DNA of 42,081 bases from an uncultured SAR116 cluster alpha proteobacterium (lineage in GTDB: Bacteria; Pseudomonadota; Alphaproteobacteria; Puniceispirillales; Marisalimonadaceae), in the NCBI GenBank assembly GCA_902589185.1, contig CACIRZ010000011.1, positions 1-42,081 of the forward strand. Reading direction: 5' to 3'. Below are positions 6,841-14,257 of this stretch, piece by piece. A program made the position numbers and the translations under genes. Numbering within the stretch: the first letter of the stretch is position 1; each line of letters starts with the position of its first letter. Under the pieces are notes generated by a model. That model made no database searches. It was not told the DNA's origin and saw nothing but the letters and a program-made list of their open reading frames with translations.

Positions 6841-8694
6841 ATGTCAAACGAAGAAATTAATCGTAAGATAGCAGTAATATTTGCCACAGATTTAGTTGGT
6901 TATAGTAAGCATATGGAAAAAGATGAGAATGCTACATTACGAGGACTTCGTGAATGTAACAAGATCATTGAACCTCTCATAAAAAAACAAAAAGGCCGTA
7001 TATTCAATACTGGAGGAGACTCTGTGTTTGCTGAGTTTCCAAGTGCTGTTGCTGCCGTTGACACTGCTGTAGAGTTCCAAAAACAGATTAAAGCTCGTAA
7101 TGATAAAGATACAACAGAAGTAAAGCTTGAGTATCGTATAGGTGTCAATATGGGTGATGTTGTTAAGGAGGGTGATAATTTATTAGGTGATGGAGTTAAT
7201 ATTGCAGCTAGATTAGAAGCATTAGCACAGCCAGGTGGTATAACTATATCCAAAAATGTTTATGATCTTGTTGCTAACAAAACAAAGTATGAGTTTAATG
7301 ATTTAGGAATACAAAAGGTTAAGCAGAACCATTTCCATGCTTATGATCTGTTATTAGACCCATCACAGAAGAGAAAGCTCAAGACACAATCATCTAATAC
7401 CAAGTTAATAGCCATGATAGGAGGTGCCATAGTGGCTTTCTTCGTAGGACTGTTCTTCACAGGAGTGTTGGATACAGAAACTAAATTAGATAAAGACAGT
7501 ACTGTTTCATCCTTATCTATTCCTACGATCTTAGTTTATCCATTCGAAGATTTGTCAAATGCAGAAAATACCAAAGGTATTAGTCCTGCATTAACAGAAA
7601 GCATGATCTCAAGCCTTTCTAAATACATTGGCATAAGAGTTTTATCTAGAACTACTAGTCAACATGCAAAAAATAATAATTATTCAGTAAAACAATTTAT
7701 AGATGAATATAACGCCGATTATGTAATCAAAGGATCTATCCAGACTATTTTAAATCAATCTCGTATAAATCTTCAATTAGTTGATTTAAAACAGAATAAA
7801 GTAGTTTGGTCTGACAAAGAGGAATTTGACTTAAAAGATATTTTCAAAGTTCAAGATAACATAGGAAATAATATACTAAAACACCTTCAAATAAAAGTAG
7901 TTACAGGATCGACTGGCGATTTGTATTCCAAAAGATTAAAAAATATTGAAAATTTAACTTTAGTTTTGAACTCACGTGCTGAGTGGAGAAAATACACAAT
8001 TGACGGTCATAAAAAATATGTTGAATATCAAGAAAAATTAAGAAAAAAATTAGGACCAAAATCACCAGCCATGTATAACGGTATGGCATGGGAAATTTAT
8101 CAAAGAATAAGGCTTGGTTTATCAAAAGATAAAACAAGAGATATAAAAAAATTAGTAAAATATGCTGAAGCTGATGTTGCTGCTTACAAAGATGCATCAG
8201 CTTATGCATTAAGAGCTTTGGTTGAATTTCGTTATGGTTCGAAAGATTGTGAAAAAACTAAATCATTTGTGAAGAAAGCTATCGATGCAGGTGGCTCAGT
8301 AGATACTTTTACAATTGCTGGTTCAATATACAAAAGATGTTCTGATTTAAAATCAGCAATTTCTTTTTACAAAAATGCATTACAATTGGCTCCAAATGAC
8401 AATGGATTTTTTATTACCAAAAGCTTACTTGCGGCTTATTATCAAAATAATGACCTAGATTCAATTGAACGTATTATAGTACCAAAATTAAATGTAAAAG
8501 ATATCGATCCAGTAATGTTAGGCTTTTATTCTTATGTTCTTTTAACTAAAGGAAAAGATGAAGATGCCCAAAAATTTTTTTTGAAAGCAAAAGAAAAAGG
8601 ATTGACACGTAAACGTTTAAGTTTATTTGTTAATTATAAAAAAGTATTAGATGAATTTATTGAAAAGTTAAAACCACTAGGAAGTTTAGACTAA
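6841..8694 (+). CDS. Class III adenylate/guanylate cyclase with TolB-like and TPR domains
   Basis: Predicted inner-membrane cyclase making cAMP or cGMP in the cytoplasm. The catalytic domain (about 8-170) has both metal Asp residues (Asp17 in ATDLVGYS, Asp60 in NTGGDSVFAEF) and the Asn120/Arg124 pair (VNIAARLEA), so it should be active. One membrane helix lies at about 188-209. A TolB-N/FlgO-like domain follows (ILVYPFEDLSNAENTKGISPALTESMISSL, then DYVIKGSI), and then TPR-like helices from about 400 to the end (SAISFYKNALQLAPND). This architecture is frequent in alphaproteobacteria; the periplasmic part is thought to be sensory or scaffolding. The cyclase half is clearly richer in G+C than the rest: by hand count bases 7021-7080 are 48% G+C and 8581-8640 are 23%. 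Its stop is five bases from the convergent transpeptidase end. Confidence 0.88.
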   Translation: MSNEEINRKIAVIFATDLVGYSKHMEKDENATLRGLRECNKIIEPLIKKQKGRIFNTGGDSVFAEFPSAVAAVDTAVEFQKQIKARNDKDTTEVKLEYRIGVNMGDVVKEGDNLLGDGVNIAARLEALAQPGGITISKNVYDLVANKTKYEFNDLGIQKVKQNHFHAYDLLLDPSQKRKLKTQSSNTKLIAMIGGAIVAFFVGLFFTGVLDTETKLDKDSTVSSLSIPTILVYPFEDLSNAENTKGISPALTESMISSLSKYIGIRVLSRTTSQHAKNNNYSVKQFIDEYNADYVIKGSIQTILNQSRINLQLVDLKQNKVVWSDKEEFDLKDIFKVQDNIGNNILKHLQIKVVTGSTGDLYSKRLKNIENLTLVLNSRAEWRKYTIDGHKKYVEYQEKLRKKLGPKSPAMYNGMAWEIYQRIRLGLSKDKTRDIKKLVKYAEADVAAYKDASAYALRALVEFRYGSKDCEKTKSFVKKAIDAGGSVDTFTIAGSIYKRCSDLKSAISFYKNALQLAPNDNGFFITKSLLAAYYQNNDLDSIERIIVPKLNVKDIDPVMLGFYSYVLLTKGKDEDAQKFFLKAKEKGLTRKRLSLFVNYKKVLDEFIEKLKPLGSLD

Positions 8695-8698
8695 TTAC

Positions 8699-9280
8699 TT
8701 AATCGCCAATAGCTATTCCCTCTCTTCTATGGTCAGATCCTCCGTATAATATATTATTAATATGGATTATATTTAAACCAGATGAAAAATTTCTTAATTT
8801 AACTTTATACTTCATATCCTCTAATGACGGCAACAGCTTACTTAAAATAGTATTCTTCTCTAAATAATAAGTTCCAAATTTATTTATTCCGTGAGCTACC
8901 GATGCAGCTTCCTGGGCATTTTTTTTCCAATCGATCATTGAAATTATTGCATTTACAACATAACCGATAATATTACTTCCCCCAGGACTTCCCAAGATAT
9001 AAACAGGTTTATTATCTTTTAATATTATAGTAGGAGCCATGGATGATCTAGGTCTTTTTCCTGGTTCAATATTATTTGCTATTTTTTTTCCATTTTTAAA
9101 TGATTTAAATGAGAAATCAGTTAATTCATTGTTAAGTAAAAACCCACTATCTGTCATTAATCTAGAACCAAATCCGTTTTCAATCGTAGTAGTCATTGAT
9201 AATGCATTTCCATACTTATCTACAATTGAAATATGGGATGTTGATGGAAGTTCTATCGAATTATCTGGAGCCCATTTCAT
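8699..9280 (-). CDS. Gamma-glutamyltranspeptidase small-subunit part (out of frame with the large part)
   Basis: This frame carries the C-terminal half of a GGT. The nucleophile region LPSTSHISIVD (catalytic Thr codon at 9239-9241) is followed by GNALSMTTTIENGFGSRLM, the MLNNELTDF-type loop (FLLNNELTDFSF), RPRSSMAPTI and the oxyanion-type GSPGGS. It ends with YGGSDHRREG as expected for the family. The frame is open upstream of the ATG at 9280 back to a stop near 9341, and those codons (KIKLKKIKAGKLTSN) align with the normal linker before the nucleophile. The ATG is therefore probably not a natural start, and no ribosome-binding site precedes it. Relative to the large-subunit frame the shift is one base, best explained at the A6 run 9328-9333. 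Either the gene is a young pseudogene, slippage restores the frame, or the base is an assembly error. Confidence 0.85.
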   Translation of the reverse strand: MKWAPDNSIELPSTSHISIVDKYGNALSMTTTIENGFGSRLMTDSGFLLNNELTDFSFKSFKNGKKIANNIEPGKRPRSSMAPTIILKDNKPVYILGSPGGSNIIGYVVNAIISMIDWKKNAQEAASVAHGINKFGTYYLEKNTILSKLLPSLEDMKYKVKLRNFSSGLNIIHINNILYGGSDHRREGIAIGD

Positions 9281-9323
9281 TGATAAATTACTTGTTAACT
9301 TGCCAGCTTTAATTTTCTTAAGT

Positions 9324-10469
9324 TTAATTTTTTCTGTCTAATAATTTTGAGCGTTTTTTCAAGTAGTTATAGTCTATTAACTTTTTAACTGGGACATCTA
9401 TAAAATCACTATCAGCTATATAGATAGATCTATCCGCAAAAGCTAATCTTGAGGCATCTCCTATTATTCTCCAAGTTTCAGGATTTTTAGGTCCTAGTTT
9501 TGAAATATCAAATTTTTCAATCATTCCTAGAATTTGAGCAATCGTTATAGCTCCTGATGAAGGAGGTCCCATTCCACATACTTGATACCCTTTATAATTT
9601 GAACAAATGGGCTTTCTTTCTATAACCTTATAATTAATCATATCCTTAATAGATAAAACTCCAGGATTATGATTGGCATTATTCACCGTTGAGACAATAT
9701 CATTCGCAATATATCCATTATAAAAAACTTTCGATCCATTTTTTTCAAAAGCTTTAAGAGTATTTGCATAATTTTTATTAAAATGAATATTACCAGATTT
9801 TAGTGGTATACCATAGGGTAAAAAATAGGATTTAGTTTTCAAAAACTTACTTAATGATTTCCTACTTTTTTTTATAGAAGAGCTAAGTTTATTTGAAATT
9901 ACAAAACCATTATTTGATAAATTAATCGCGTCATCAAATAATAAAGACCATTTAGTTTTACCCCATTTTTTGTACGCCATTTCAAGTAAAGCTGGAGTAC
10001 CAGGTGTGCCAACTGATTTTCCTCCTACAACGGCATCAAAAAACTTTAATGAGTTCCCGTTAATATCTTGAAATACATTTTCATTAATTAGTAATGGCGC
10101 TGTCTCACGACCGTCAAGAGTTGTAACTTTTTTAGTTTTATTATCAAAATATACTAGAAATGCGCCACCACCAAGACCAGAGGATTCAGGTTCTACTAAA
10201 CCTAAAACTAATTGAGCTGAAATCATTGCATCTGCAGCAGTCCCACCATTTTTAAGTATTTTAGCAGCAGCCTCAGAAGCTTGGGTATTTGCTGTGACAA
10301 CCATCCATTTATCAGAAATTACTGGTTTACCTTCTTTTTTTAATTTCAGATATTTATTTCCTGAGTTTAAATTGTAATTTTCTGATTTGTTTAGATCAGA
10401 TTTTTGGTTCCCAGACGCTAAAATTGGTATAAATAAAAATAAAATAGTTGAAATTTTAATAAAATACAT
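9324..10469 (-). CDS. ggt: Gamma-glutamyltranspeptidase, signal peptide and large-subunit part (frameshifted)
   Basis: GGTs hydrolyse or transfer the gamma-glutamyl group of glutathione and related compounds, usually in the periplasm. This part starts with a signal peptide (hydrophobic core at 4-19, ISTILFLFIPILASG). It then shows family motifs: ANTQASEAAAKILKNGGTAADA, ESSGLGGGAFLVYF, LDGRETAP with the glutamate-binding Arg, SVGTPGTPALLEMAY, MGPPSSGAITIAQIL, and RLAFADRSIYIADSDF near the end. The frame closes with LLDRKN immediately after the A6 run at 9328-9333, just before the catalytic half found in another frame. The intact protein would be about 590 residues. The gene lies 10 bases downstream of the DehI-like gene in a leftward operon. 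Confidence 0.88.
   Translation of the reverse strand: MYFIKISTILFLFIPILASGNQKSDLNKSENYNLNSGNKYLKLKKEGKPVISDKWMVVTANTQASEAAAKILKNGGTAADAMISAQLVLGLVEPESSGLGGGAFLVYFDNKTKKVTTLDGRETAPLLINENVFQDINGNSLKFFDAVVGGKSVGTPGTPALLEMAYKKWGKTKWSLLFDDAINLSNNGFVISNKLSSSIKKSRKSLSKFLKTKSYFLPYGIPLKSGNIHFNKNYANTLKAFEKNGSKVFYNGYIANDIVSTVNNANHNPGVLSIKDMINYKVIERKPICSNYKGYQVCGMGPPSSGAITIAQILGMIEKFDISKLGPKNPETWRIIGDASRLAFADRSIYIADSDFIDVPVKKLIDYNYLKKRSKLLDRKN
9328..9333 (-). other. Frameshift site in ggt (A6 on the coding strand)
   Basis: On the coding strand the sequence reads gacagaaaaaattaaac. Removing one A joins the large-subunit frame (LLDR) directly to the small-subunit frame (KIKLKKIKAG), giving one continuous GGT. 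Homopolymer length change is the simplest cause. Confidence 0.75.
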
Positions 10470-10479
10470 AATTAATTTT

Positions 10480-11331
10480 CTAGTTATTCAAATCTAAGAA
10501 TTTTTGTTTTTCTATCCATTTTTGCATAATGAAGCCAATTACAACCATTCGTATAACCTTATCTTTTTCGTACACATAACTTTTAATTACAGAATAAGCC
10601 TTTGAAGATATCTCATTTTTAAAATAAACTTTTGCTTCTATTAACAAACCTCTGTCTTGTAAATATTTTTGAGTTTTAAACATTAATGATTGAAGAACTC
10701 TTTCCTCAGATAACTTACTGAGTTTTATATACATTATTTCAAGAAAAAAAGGCCAGTGGGCCAAGTGTCTCCATAAAGTTGCTACATGAGAATTTTTTCC
10801 ATTTGGCGCGCATATGCTGTTAATATTACATACTAACTGCCAAATATTGTGTTTTATTTCTTCTTTTTTGTGGAGTTTTTGTAGTACAGGCCAAATTATC
10901 TGTTTTTTGTTATTTTTTTGGATCTTTAAGCAACTTGGAAAATTTTGTTTGATAATTGAGTGCAATACAACCATATTCATCCCATTTGAACGGTTATATG
11001 CTTTTAAAATAATCAAAATTTCTTTCCAATCTTTAGGGGTAAGTCTGCATTTTGAAAGTTCATCATCTGTAAATTTTGGCAGTAAAGGAAGTTTAATTTC
11101 TTCAATAATTTCATTTAGTTTTTTTTCAGGATTCTGTGTTTTATAGATTGGTCTAGCAATAGTCCAAATTTTTTTTAAACTATCATCAATCTCTGCCAAA
11201 CCTCTCCATATAGATGTTATAAGTGGAATATTCATAGTCTCTCTAATATCTTTGAAAATTTTTGCAGTTTCTCCAATAGCTTCTTTTTCATCTATAACTG
11301 AAACTGGGTCATAAGAAATATCAGAATTCAT
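10480..11331 (-). CDS. DehI-like (halocarboxylic acid dehydrogenase/dehalogenase family) protein
   Basis: The 283-residue protein resembles the all-helical DehI family (group I 2-haloacid dehalogenases and many uncharacterised alphaproteobacterial relatives). Supporting stretches are ETAKIFKDIRETMNIPLITSIWRGLAEI, the LPLLP turn after a short linker, ILKAYNRSNGMNM in the middle, and ATLWRHLAHWPFFLEIMY in the second repeat. These internal pseudo-repeats of Trp-Arg-x-Leu-Ala are typical. Characterised members release halide from both enantiomers of 2-haloacids, but most relatives have no tested activity, so dehalogenation here is not established. No signal peptide or membrane segment is present. 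It sits between the TauD-type dioxygenase gene (21 bases upstream) and ggt (10 bases downstream) in an apparent leftward operon. Confidence 0.62.
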   Translation of the reverse strand: MNSDISYDPVSVIDEKEAIGETAKIFKDIRETMNIPLITSIWRGLAEIDDSLKKIWTIARPIYKTQNPEKKLNEIIEEIKLPLLPKFTDDELSKCRLTPKDWKEILIILKAYNRSNGMNMVVLHSIIKQNFPSCLKIQKNNKKQIIWPVLQKLHKKEEIKHNIWQLVCNINSICAPNGKNSHVATLWRHLAHWPFFLEIMYIKLSKLSEERVLQSLMFKTQKYLQDRGLLIEAKVYFKNEISSKAYSVIKSYVYEKDKVIRMVVIGFIMQKWIEKQKFLDLNN

Positions 11332-11351
11332 TTTAAATCATACAATTAAAC

Positions 11352-12257
11352 TTAATTATTATTTAATCTTACTTCATTTGAAAATGGACCAAGAACAGGA
11401 ACTTCTCCCTCAACAGTTCCCCTAATCATTGCTCTTCTATATTTAGCGTAATCATAGGGAATTACCCTATGTAACAACACTCTATTATCCCACATGATAA
11501 GATCATTTTTTTGCCACTTATGAGTATAACAAAATTTAGGCTGGCTAATATAATTAACAAGCCATTTATGTAACTCCTTACCTTGTTCAAGGCTCATTCC
11601 ACCAATTTCTAGACTCGTATTAGAAGTAAAATAAAGAGATTTTCTAAAGTTTCTGTCGGGATGAACTCTTACTATAGGGTGAGTTACGGGTGGAAAGTTA
11701 GATTTTTCTTCATAAGTAAGTTCTGGAAGGCCAGGTTCTAATCTTCTAATATCATTGTAAGAGTGAACTTGGTGTAATGGTTCTAAAAGAATTTTTTTAT
11801 CCTCAGGCAAATGATCATATGCTAACAACATATTGGAGAACTGAGTTTGCCCCCCTTCCGCTTTAGGGGGTAAAGTTTCTTGACCATAGAGGATAGAAAA
11901 AATAGAAGGTAAATATCTATAAGAGCTATCTGTATGCCACCTTGAATTATTTTTTTGGAGAATAACTCTTTGGTCATCAGGATCTAAATGTTCACCATCT
12001 TCAGAAACATTAGAAACATTAAATATTTCTATTTTTCCCTTTGTTTTATCTTTTTCTGGATAGGCCTCTAATTTACCAAAGTTTTTTGTAAAAGTAGCAA
12101 GTGTATCCCCATCTAATTTTTGATTTTTAAAGCATATGAAATGTCTATCTTGAATAGTTTTTTTAAGTAAATTTAATGCATCATAACCAATTTTTTTTGA
12201 GCAATCAAAACTTCTTACTTCTACACCAAAATCGTCAGTTAAGTTTTTAATATCCAT
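11352..12257 (-). CDS. TauD/TfdA-family Fe(II)/2-oxoglutarate dioxygenase
   Basis: A 301-residue cytoplasmic oxygenase that would couple 2-oxoglutarate decarboxylation to hydroxylation or cleavage of a small substrate. The iron ligands are visible as His108-x-Asp110 (RWHTDSSY) and distal His263 (LLHRV), with the 2-oxoglutarate-binding Arg in YRRAMIRGTVEGE. Other family features are GGQTQFSNM, THPIVRVHP and DLIMWDNR. The closest well-known groups are TfdA (2,4-D) and TauD (taurine); the sequence alone does not distinguish a substrate. It is the first gene of a leftward unit (dioxygenase, DehI-like, GGT) and is divergent from the VOC/SDR operon, with a short palindrome between them. Confidence 0.9.
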   Translation of the reverse strand: MDIKNLTDDFGVEVRSFDCSKKIGYDALNLLKKTIQDRHFICFKNQKLDGDTLATFTKNFGKLEAYPEKDKTKGKIEIFNVSNVSEDGEHLDPDDQRVILQKNNSRWHTDSSYRYLPSIFSILYGQETLPPKAEGGQTQFSNMLLAYDHLPEDKKILLEPLHQVHSYNDIRRLEPGLPELTYEEKSNFPPVTHPIVRVHPDRNFRKSLYFTSNTSLEIGGMSLEQGKELHKWLVNYISQPKFCYTHKWQKNDLIMWDNRVLLHRVIPYDYAKYRRAMIRGTVEGEVPVLGPFSNEVRLNNN

Positions 12258-12322
12258 CGTGAATTTTCCTCGTACAAAAACTCATTATTTAACTTTATTG
12301 AAATTGTTCTTTTTGTAAACAT

Positions 12323-12337
12323 TTGTTAGGTTAACAA
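12323..12337. promoter_or_regulatory. Palindrome between divergent operons, possible operator
   Basis: TTGTTA-GGT-TAACAA is a perfect 6-bp inverted repeat with a 3-base centre. It lies in the 120-base region between the dioxygenase gene (leftward) and the VOC gene (rightward). Its size and position suit a dimeric regulator, but no regulator gene lies nearby. No strong promoter hexamer pair with standard spacing was found in this gap. Confidence 0.4.
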
Positions 12338-12377
12338 CTTAATATTCAAAATTATTAATAAAAAACAAGGATAATAG

Positions 12378-13211
12378 ATGAATTGGACAATTTTGAATGT
12401 CTCCATTCCTGTTTACGATTTACAAAAATCAAAACAATTTTATGATATGCTTATTGGTTATAATGAAAATCAAGAAATTCTTTACCAAACCTTATATAAA
12501 AATGAAGAAAATATTTTTTTTGGTAATAAGGGTTTTGGATTAAGATTATTCAAACCAATTCCAGATTTATCAATTTCAAATCATATACAAAGTAGAAGAA
12601 GTTATATTACATTATTGGTAGATAATCTTGAAAATATCAAAGAAAAATTAGAACTCAAAGATATAAAGTTTATTTATAAAAAATCAGACAATGAGTTATT
12701 TAAGAGTCTATATGTTCAAGAGCCTTCATTAAATTTAATACATTTAGTTGAAAACACTTCTGGTTTTGAAGATCATTTAAATGGTTGGTCTATGGGTTTG
12801 GATTGGGGAATTCATCACATGAATTTAGAATCTTTGAATGTTAGAGAGTCTATTCATTTTTTTTGTGATTTGTTGGGTATGAAGGAAGGGCAATGGGTTG
12901 CACCGATTAATAAGGGTGATTTTAGTATTGATCCATCTGAATTAGCAATATTACCATTATCTAATAATAATAGAGGATTACATGTTATAAAGCCTGACGA
13001 TGGATTTGGTTATAGAAATAATTTTGCACATAATCCTTCAATTGCAGGGCATCCAGCATTCACAATTAAAAATTTATCGAATTTAACGGCTAAACTTGAT
13101 GAAGAAAAAATTTTATACTCTGATGCCAAAGTATACGCAATGCCTGGGTTTCATCAGATTTATCTTTATGATAATAATGCTAACATGTTAGAAATTAATC
13201 AGGCAGTCTAG
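12378..13211 (+). CDS. Two-domain VOC (glyoxalase/extradiol dioxygenase-like) protein
   Basis: A 277-residue protein with two vicinal-oxygen-chelate modules. The first begins NVSIPVYDLQKSKQFYDMLIGY and the second begins WGIHHMNLESLNVRESIHFFCDLLGM. Each ends with a predicted strand of the QIYLYDNNANMLEINQ type, where the Glu is a usual metal ligand position; in the second module His (IHHMNL) and Glu (MLEINQ) could bind metal. The family includes glyoxalases, extradiol dioxygenases and epimerases, so the reaction cannot be named. AAGGA lies 6 bases before the ATG. It heads a rightward operon with an SDR (14-base gap), a small membrane protein and an enolase-superfamily enzyme. Confidence 0.7.
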   Translation: MNWTILNVSIPVYDLQKSKQFYDMLIGYNENQEILYQTLYKNEENIFFGNKGFGLRLFKPIPDLSISNHIQSRRSYITLLVDNLENIKEKLELKDIKFIYKKSDNELFKSLYVQEPSLNLIHLVENTSGFEDHLNGWSMGLDWGIHHMNLESLNVRESIHFFCDLLGMKEGQWVAPINKGDFSIDPSELAILPLSNNNRGLHVIKPDDGFGYRNNFAHNPSIAGHPAFTIKNLSNLTAKLDEEKILYSDAKVYAMPGFHQIYLYDNNANMLEINQAV

Positions 13212-13225
13212 TTTAAATTGAAAAA

Positions 13226-14011
13226 ATGATAAATAGGATCTTTAAAAATGTATGTGTTACTGGAGCTGGAAGTGGCATCGGGAAAGCTATCGCGATTGCA
13301 ATGAGCAATCAGGGATATAACGTAACTTGTGCAGATATAAATTTAAAACAAGCTAACGAAACTCTTGAAATCATATTAAATAGTAATGGATCGGGAATTT
13401 CAATTGAAACTGATGTTACCAAAATTAATGATATAGAAAACATGATCCTAAAAACTGTAAAGCAATTTGGTACAATTGATATTTTAGTAAATAATGCAGG
13501 AGTAACTAGAACATCGAATATTATGGATTTAACTGAAAAAGATTGGGATTGGATACATAATGTTAATGCGAAAGGAACATTTTTTTGTTTACAGATAGCG
13601 GCTGACCAAATGATAAAGCAAAACAAAGGAGGAAGAATTATTAACATGGCCTCTGTAGGTGGGAAAGGCTTTGTAGATGTGTCTAATGCTATTTATGCCG
13701 CCAGCAAAGGTGCTGTAATTAGTTTGACAAAAACAGCAGCTCAAGAACTTGCAAAATACGAAATAACTGTAAATTCAATTTGCCCAGGTATTACATATAC
13801 AAATATACTTTCAGATATAGTAAAGAAGAGAGCTTCAGAGCAAAATAAAACTGAAGAAGAAATAATGAAACATTATGTAAGAGATATTCCTTTAAAGAGA
13901 CCAAATAATCCAGAAGATATTGCATCAATGGTAGTTTTTTTGTCCTCTGAAGGTGCTAGAAATATTTCTGGTCAATCATATAATGTTGATGGTGGATTAA
14001 TTCCAAGTTAA
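13226..14011 (+). CDS. Short-chain dehydrogenase/reductase (FabG-like)
   Basis: A 261-residue NAD(P)-dependent oxidoreductase of the classical SDR family. The cofactor motif TGAGSGIG is at 12-19, the NNAG motif is in ILVNNAGVTR, and the catalytic Tyr157-x3-Lys161 is in IYAASKGA with the Ser in NMASVGG upstream. The C-terminal GQSYNVDGGLIPS is the usual end of this group. FabG-like sequence cannot separate fatty-acid synthesis from catabolic alcohol or sugar dehydrogenation. Its place between a VOC protein and an enolase-superfamily dehydratase-like enzyme favours a catabolic role, for example sugar-acid or hydroxy-acid oxidation (inference). It starts 14 bases after the VOC stop. Confidence 0.87.
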   Translation: MINRIFKNVCVTGAGSGIGKAIAIAMSNQGYNVTCADINLKQANETLEIILNSNGSGISIETDVTKINDIENMILKTVKQFGTIDILVNNAGVTRTSNIMDLTEKDWDWIHNVNAKGTFFCLQIAADQMIKQNKGGRIINMASVGGKGFVDVSNAIYAASKGAVISLTKTAAQELAKYEITVNSICPGITYTNILSDIVKKRASEQNKTEEEIMKHYVRDIPLKRPNNPEDIASMVVFLSSEGARNISGQSYNVDGGLIPS

Positions 14012-14025
14012 TTTAAGTTAAAGTT

Positions 14026-14039
14026 AGGATTTTAATTTG
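14026..14039 (+). promoter_or_regulatory. Ribosome-binding site and TTG start of the 67-residue protein
   Basis: AGGA at 14026-14029 lies 7 bases before a TTG at 14037. No in-frame ATG is available near the N-terminus, so TTG is the likely start. Confidence 0.6.
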
Positions 14040-14240
14040 AAAAGATGGCGTCATTTAATTGTGGTAATTGGAATAATCCCTTCATTAATTATTTATGTAG
14101 CATTTTTTATGTATATTTTTGATTATATAACAGGTTATCACTGGTCAATAGACTGGTTGATATACATTTTAGCAGGTTTCCTGTGGTTATACCCTGCTAC
14201 TAAAGTTATAAAATGGTTGGCAGATAACGAAGCTCATTAA
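14037..14240 (+). CDS. Small inner-membrane protein, DUF2842-like
   Basis: A 67-residue protein with two hydrophobic helices (about 7-30 and 38-55). The first is preceded by basic residues (MKRWRH), and the second ends in a Trp-Leu-Tyr-Pro turn followed by KVIKWLADNEAH. This layout, with WLIYILAGFLWLYPAT in the second helix, fits the DUF2842 family found in alphaproteobacteria, though I rely on memory of the pattern and the match is not exact. No function is known. The start is a TTG with AGGA 7 bases upstream. It is embedded in the VOC-SDR-enolase superfamily operon (25 bases after the SDR, 17 before the next gene), an odd place for a presumed housekeeping membrane protein. Confidence 0.65.
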   Translation: MKRWRHLIVVIGIIPSLIIYVAFFMYIFDYITGYHWSIDWLIYILAGFLWLYPATKVIKWLADNEAH

Positions 14241-14257
14241 AATATAATAGGTTAAAT

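Noticed and set aside
6900-7253. Leftward open frame inside the cyclase gene
   Set aside because: It lies wholly antisense to the conserved catalytic domain, has no ribosome-binding site, and its sequence is Pro/Ser/Leu-rich as expected for a shadow frame.
9240-9280. Independent start of a separate small-subunit gene at the ATG at 9280
   Set aside because: There is no ribosome-binding site, and the frame upstream of the ATG codes the normal GGT linker, so a frameshift in one gene explains the data better.
10814-11146. Rightward open frame antisense to the DehI-like gene
   Set aside because: It mirrors a conserved coding region, is Phe/Ser/Leu/Cys-rich like an antisense translation, and lacks a ribosome-binding site.
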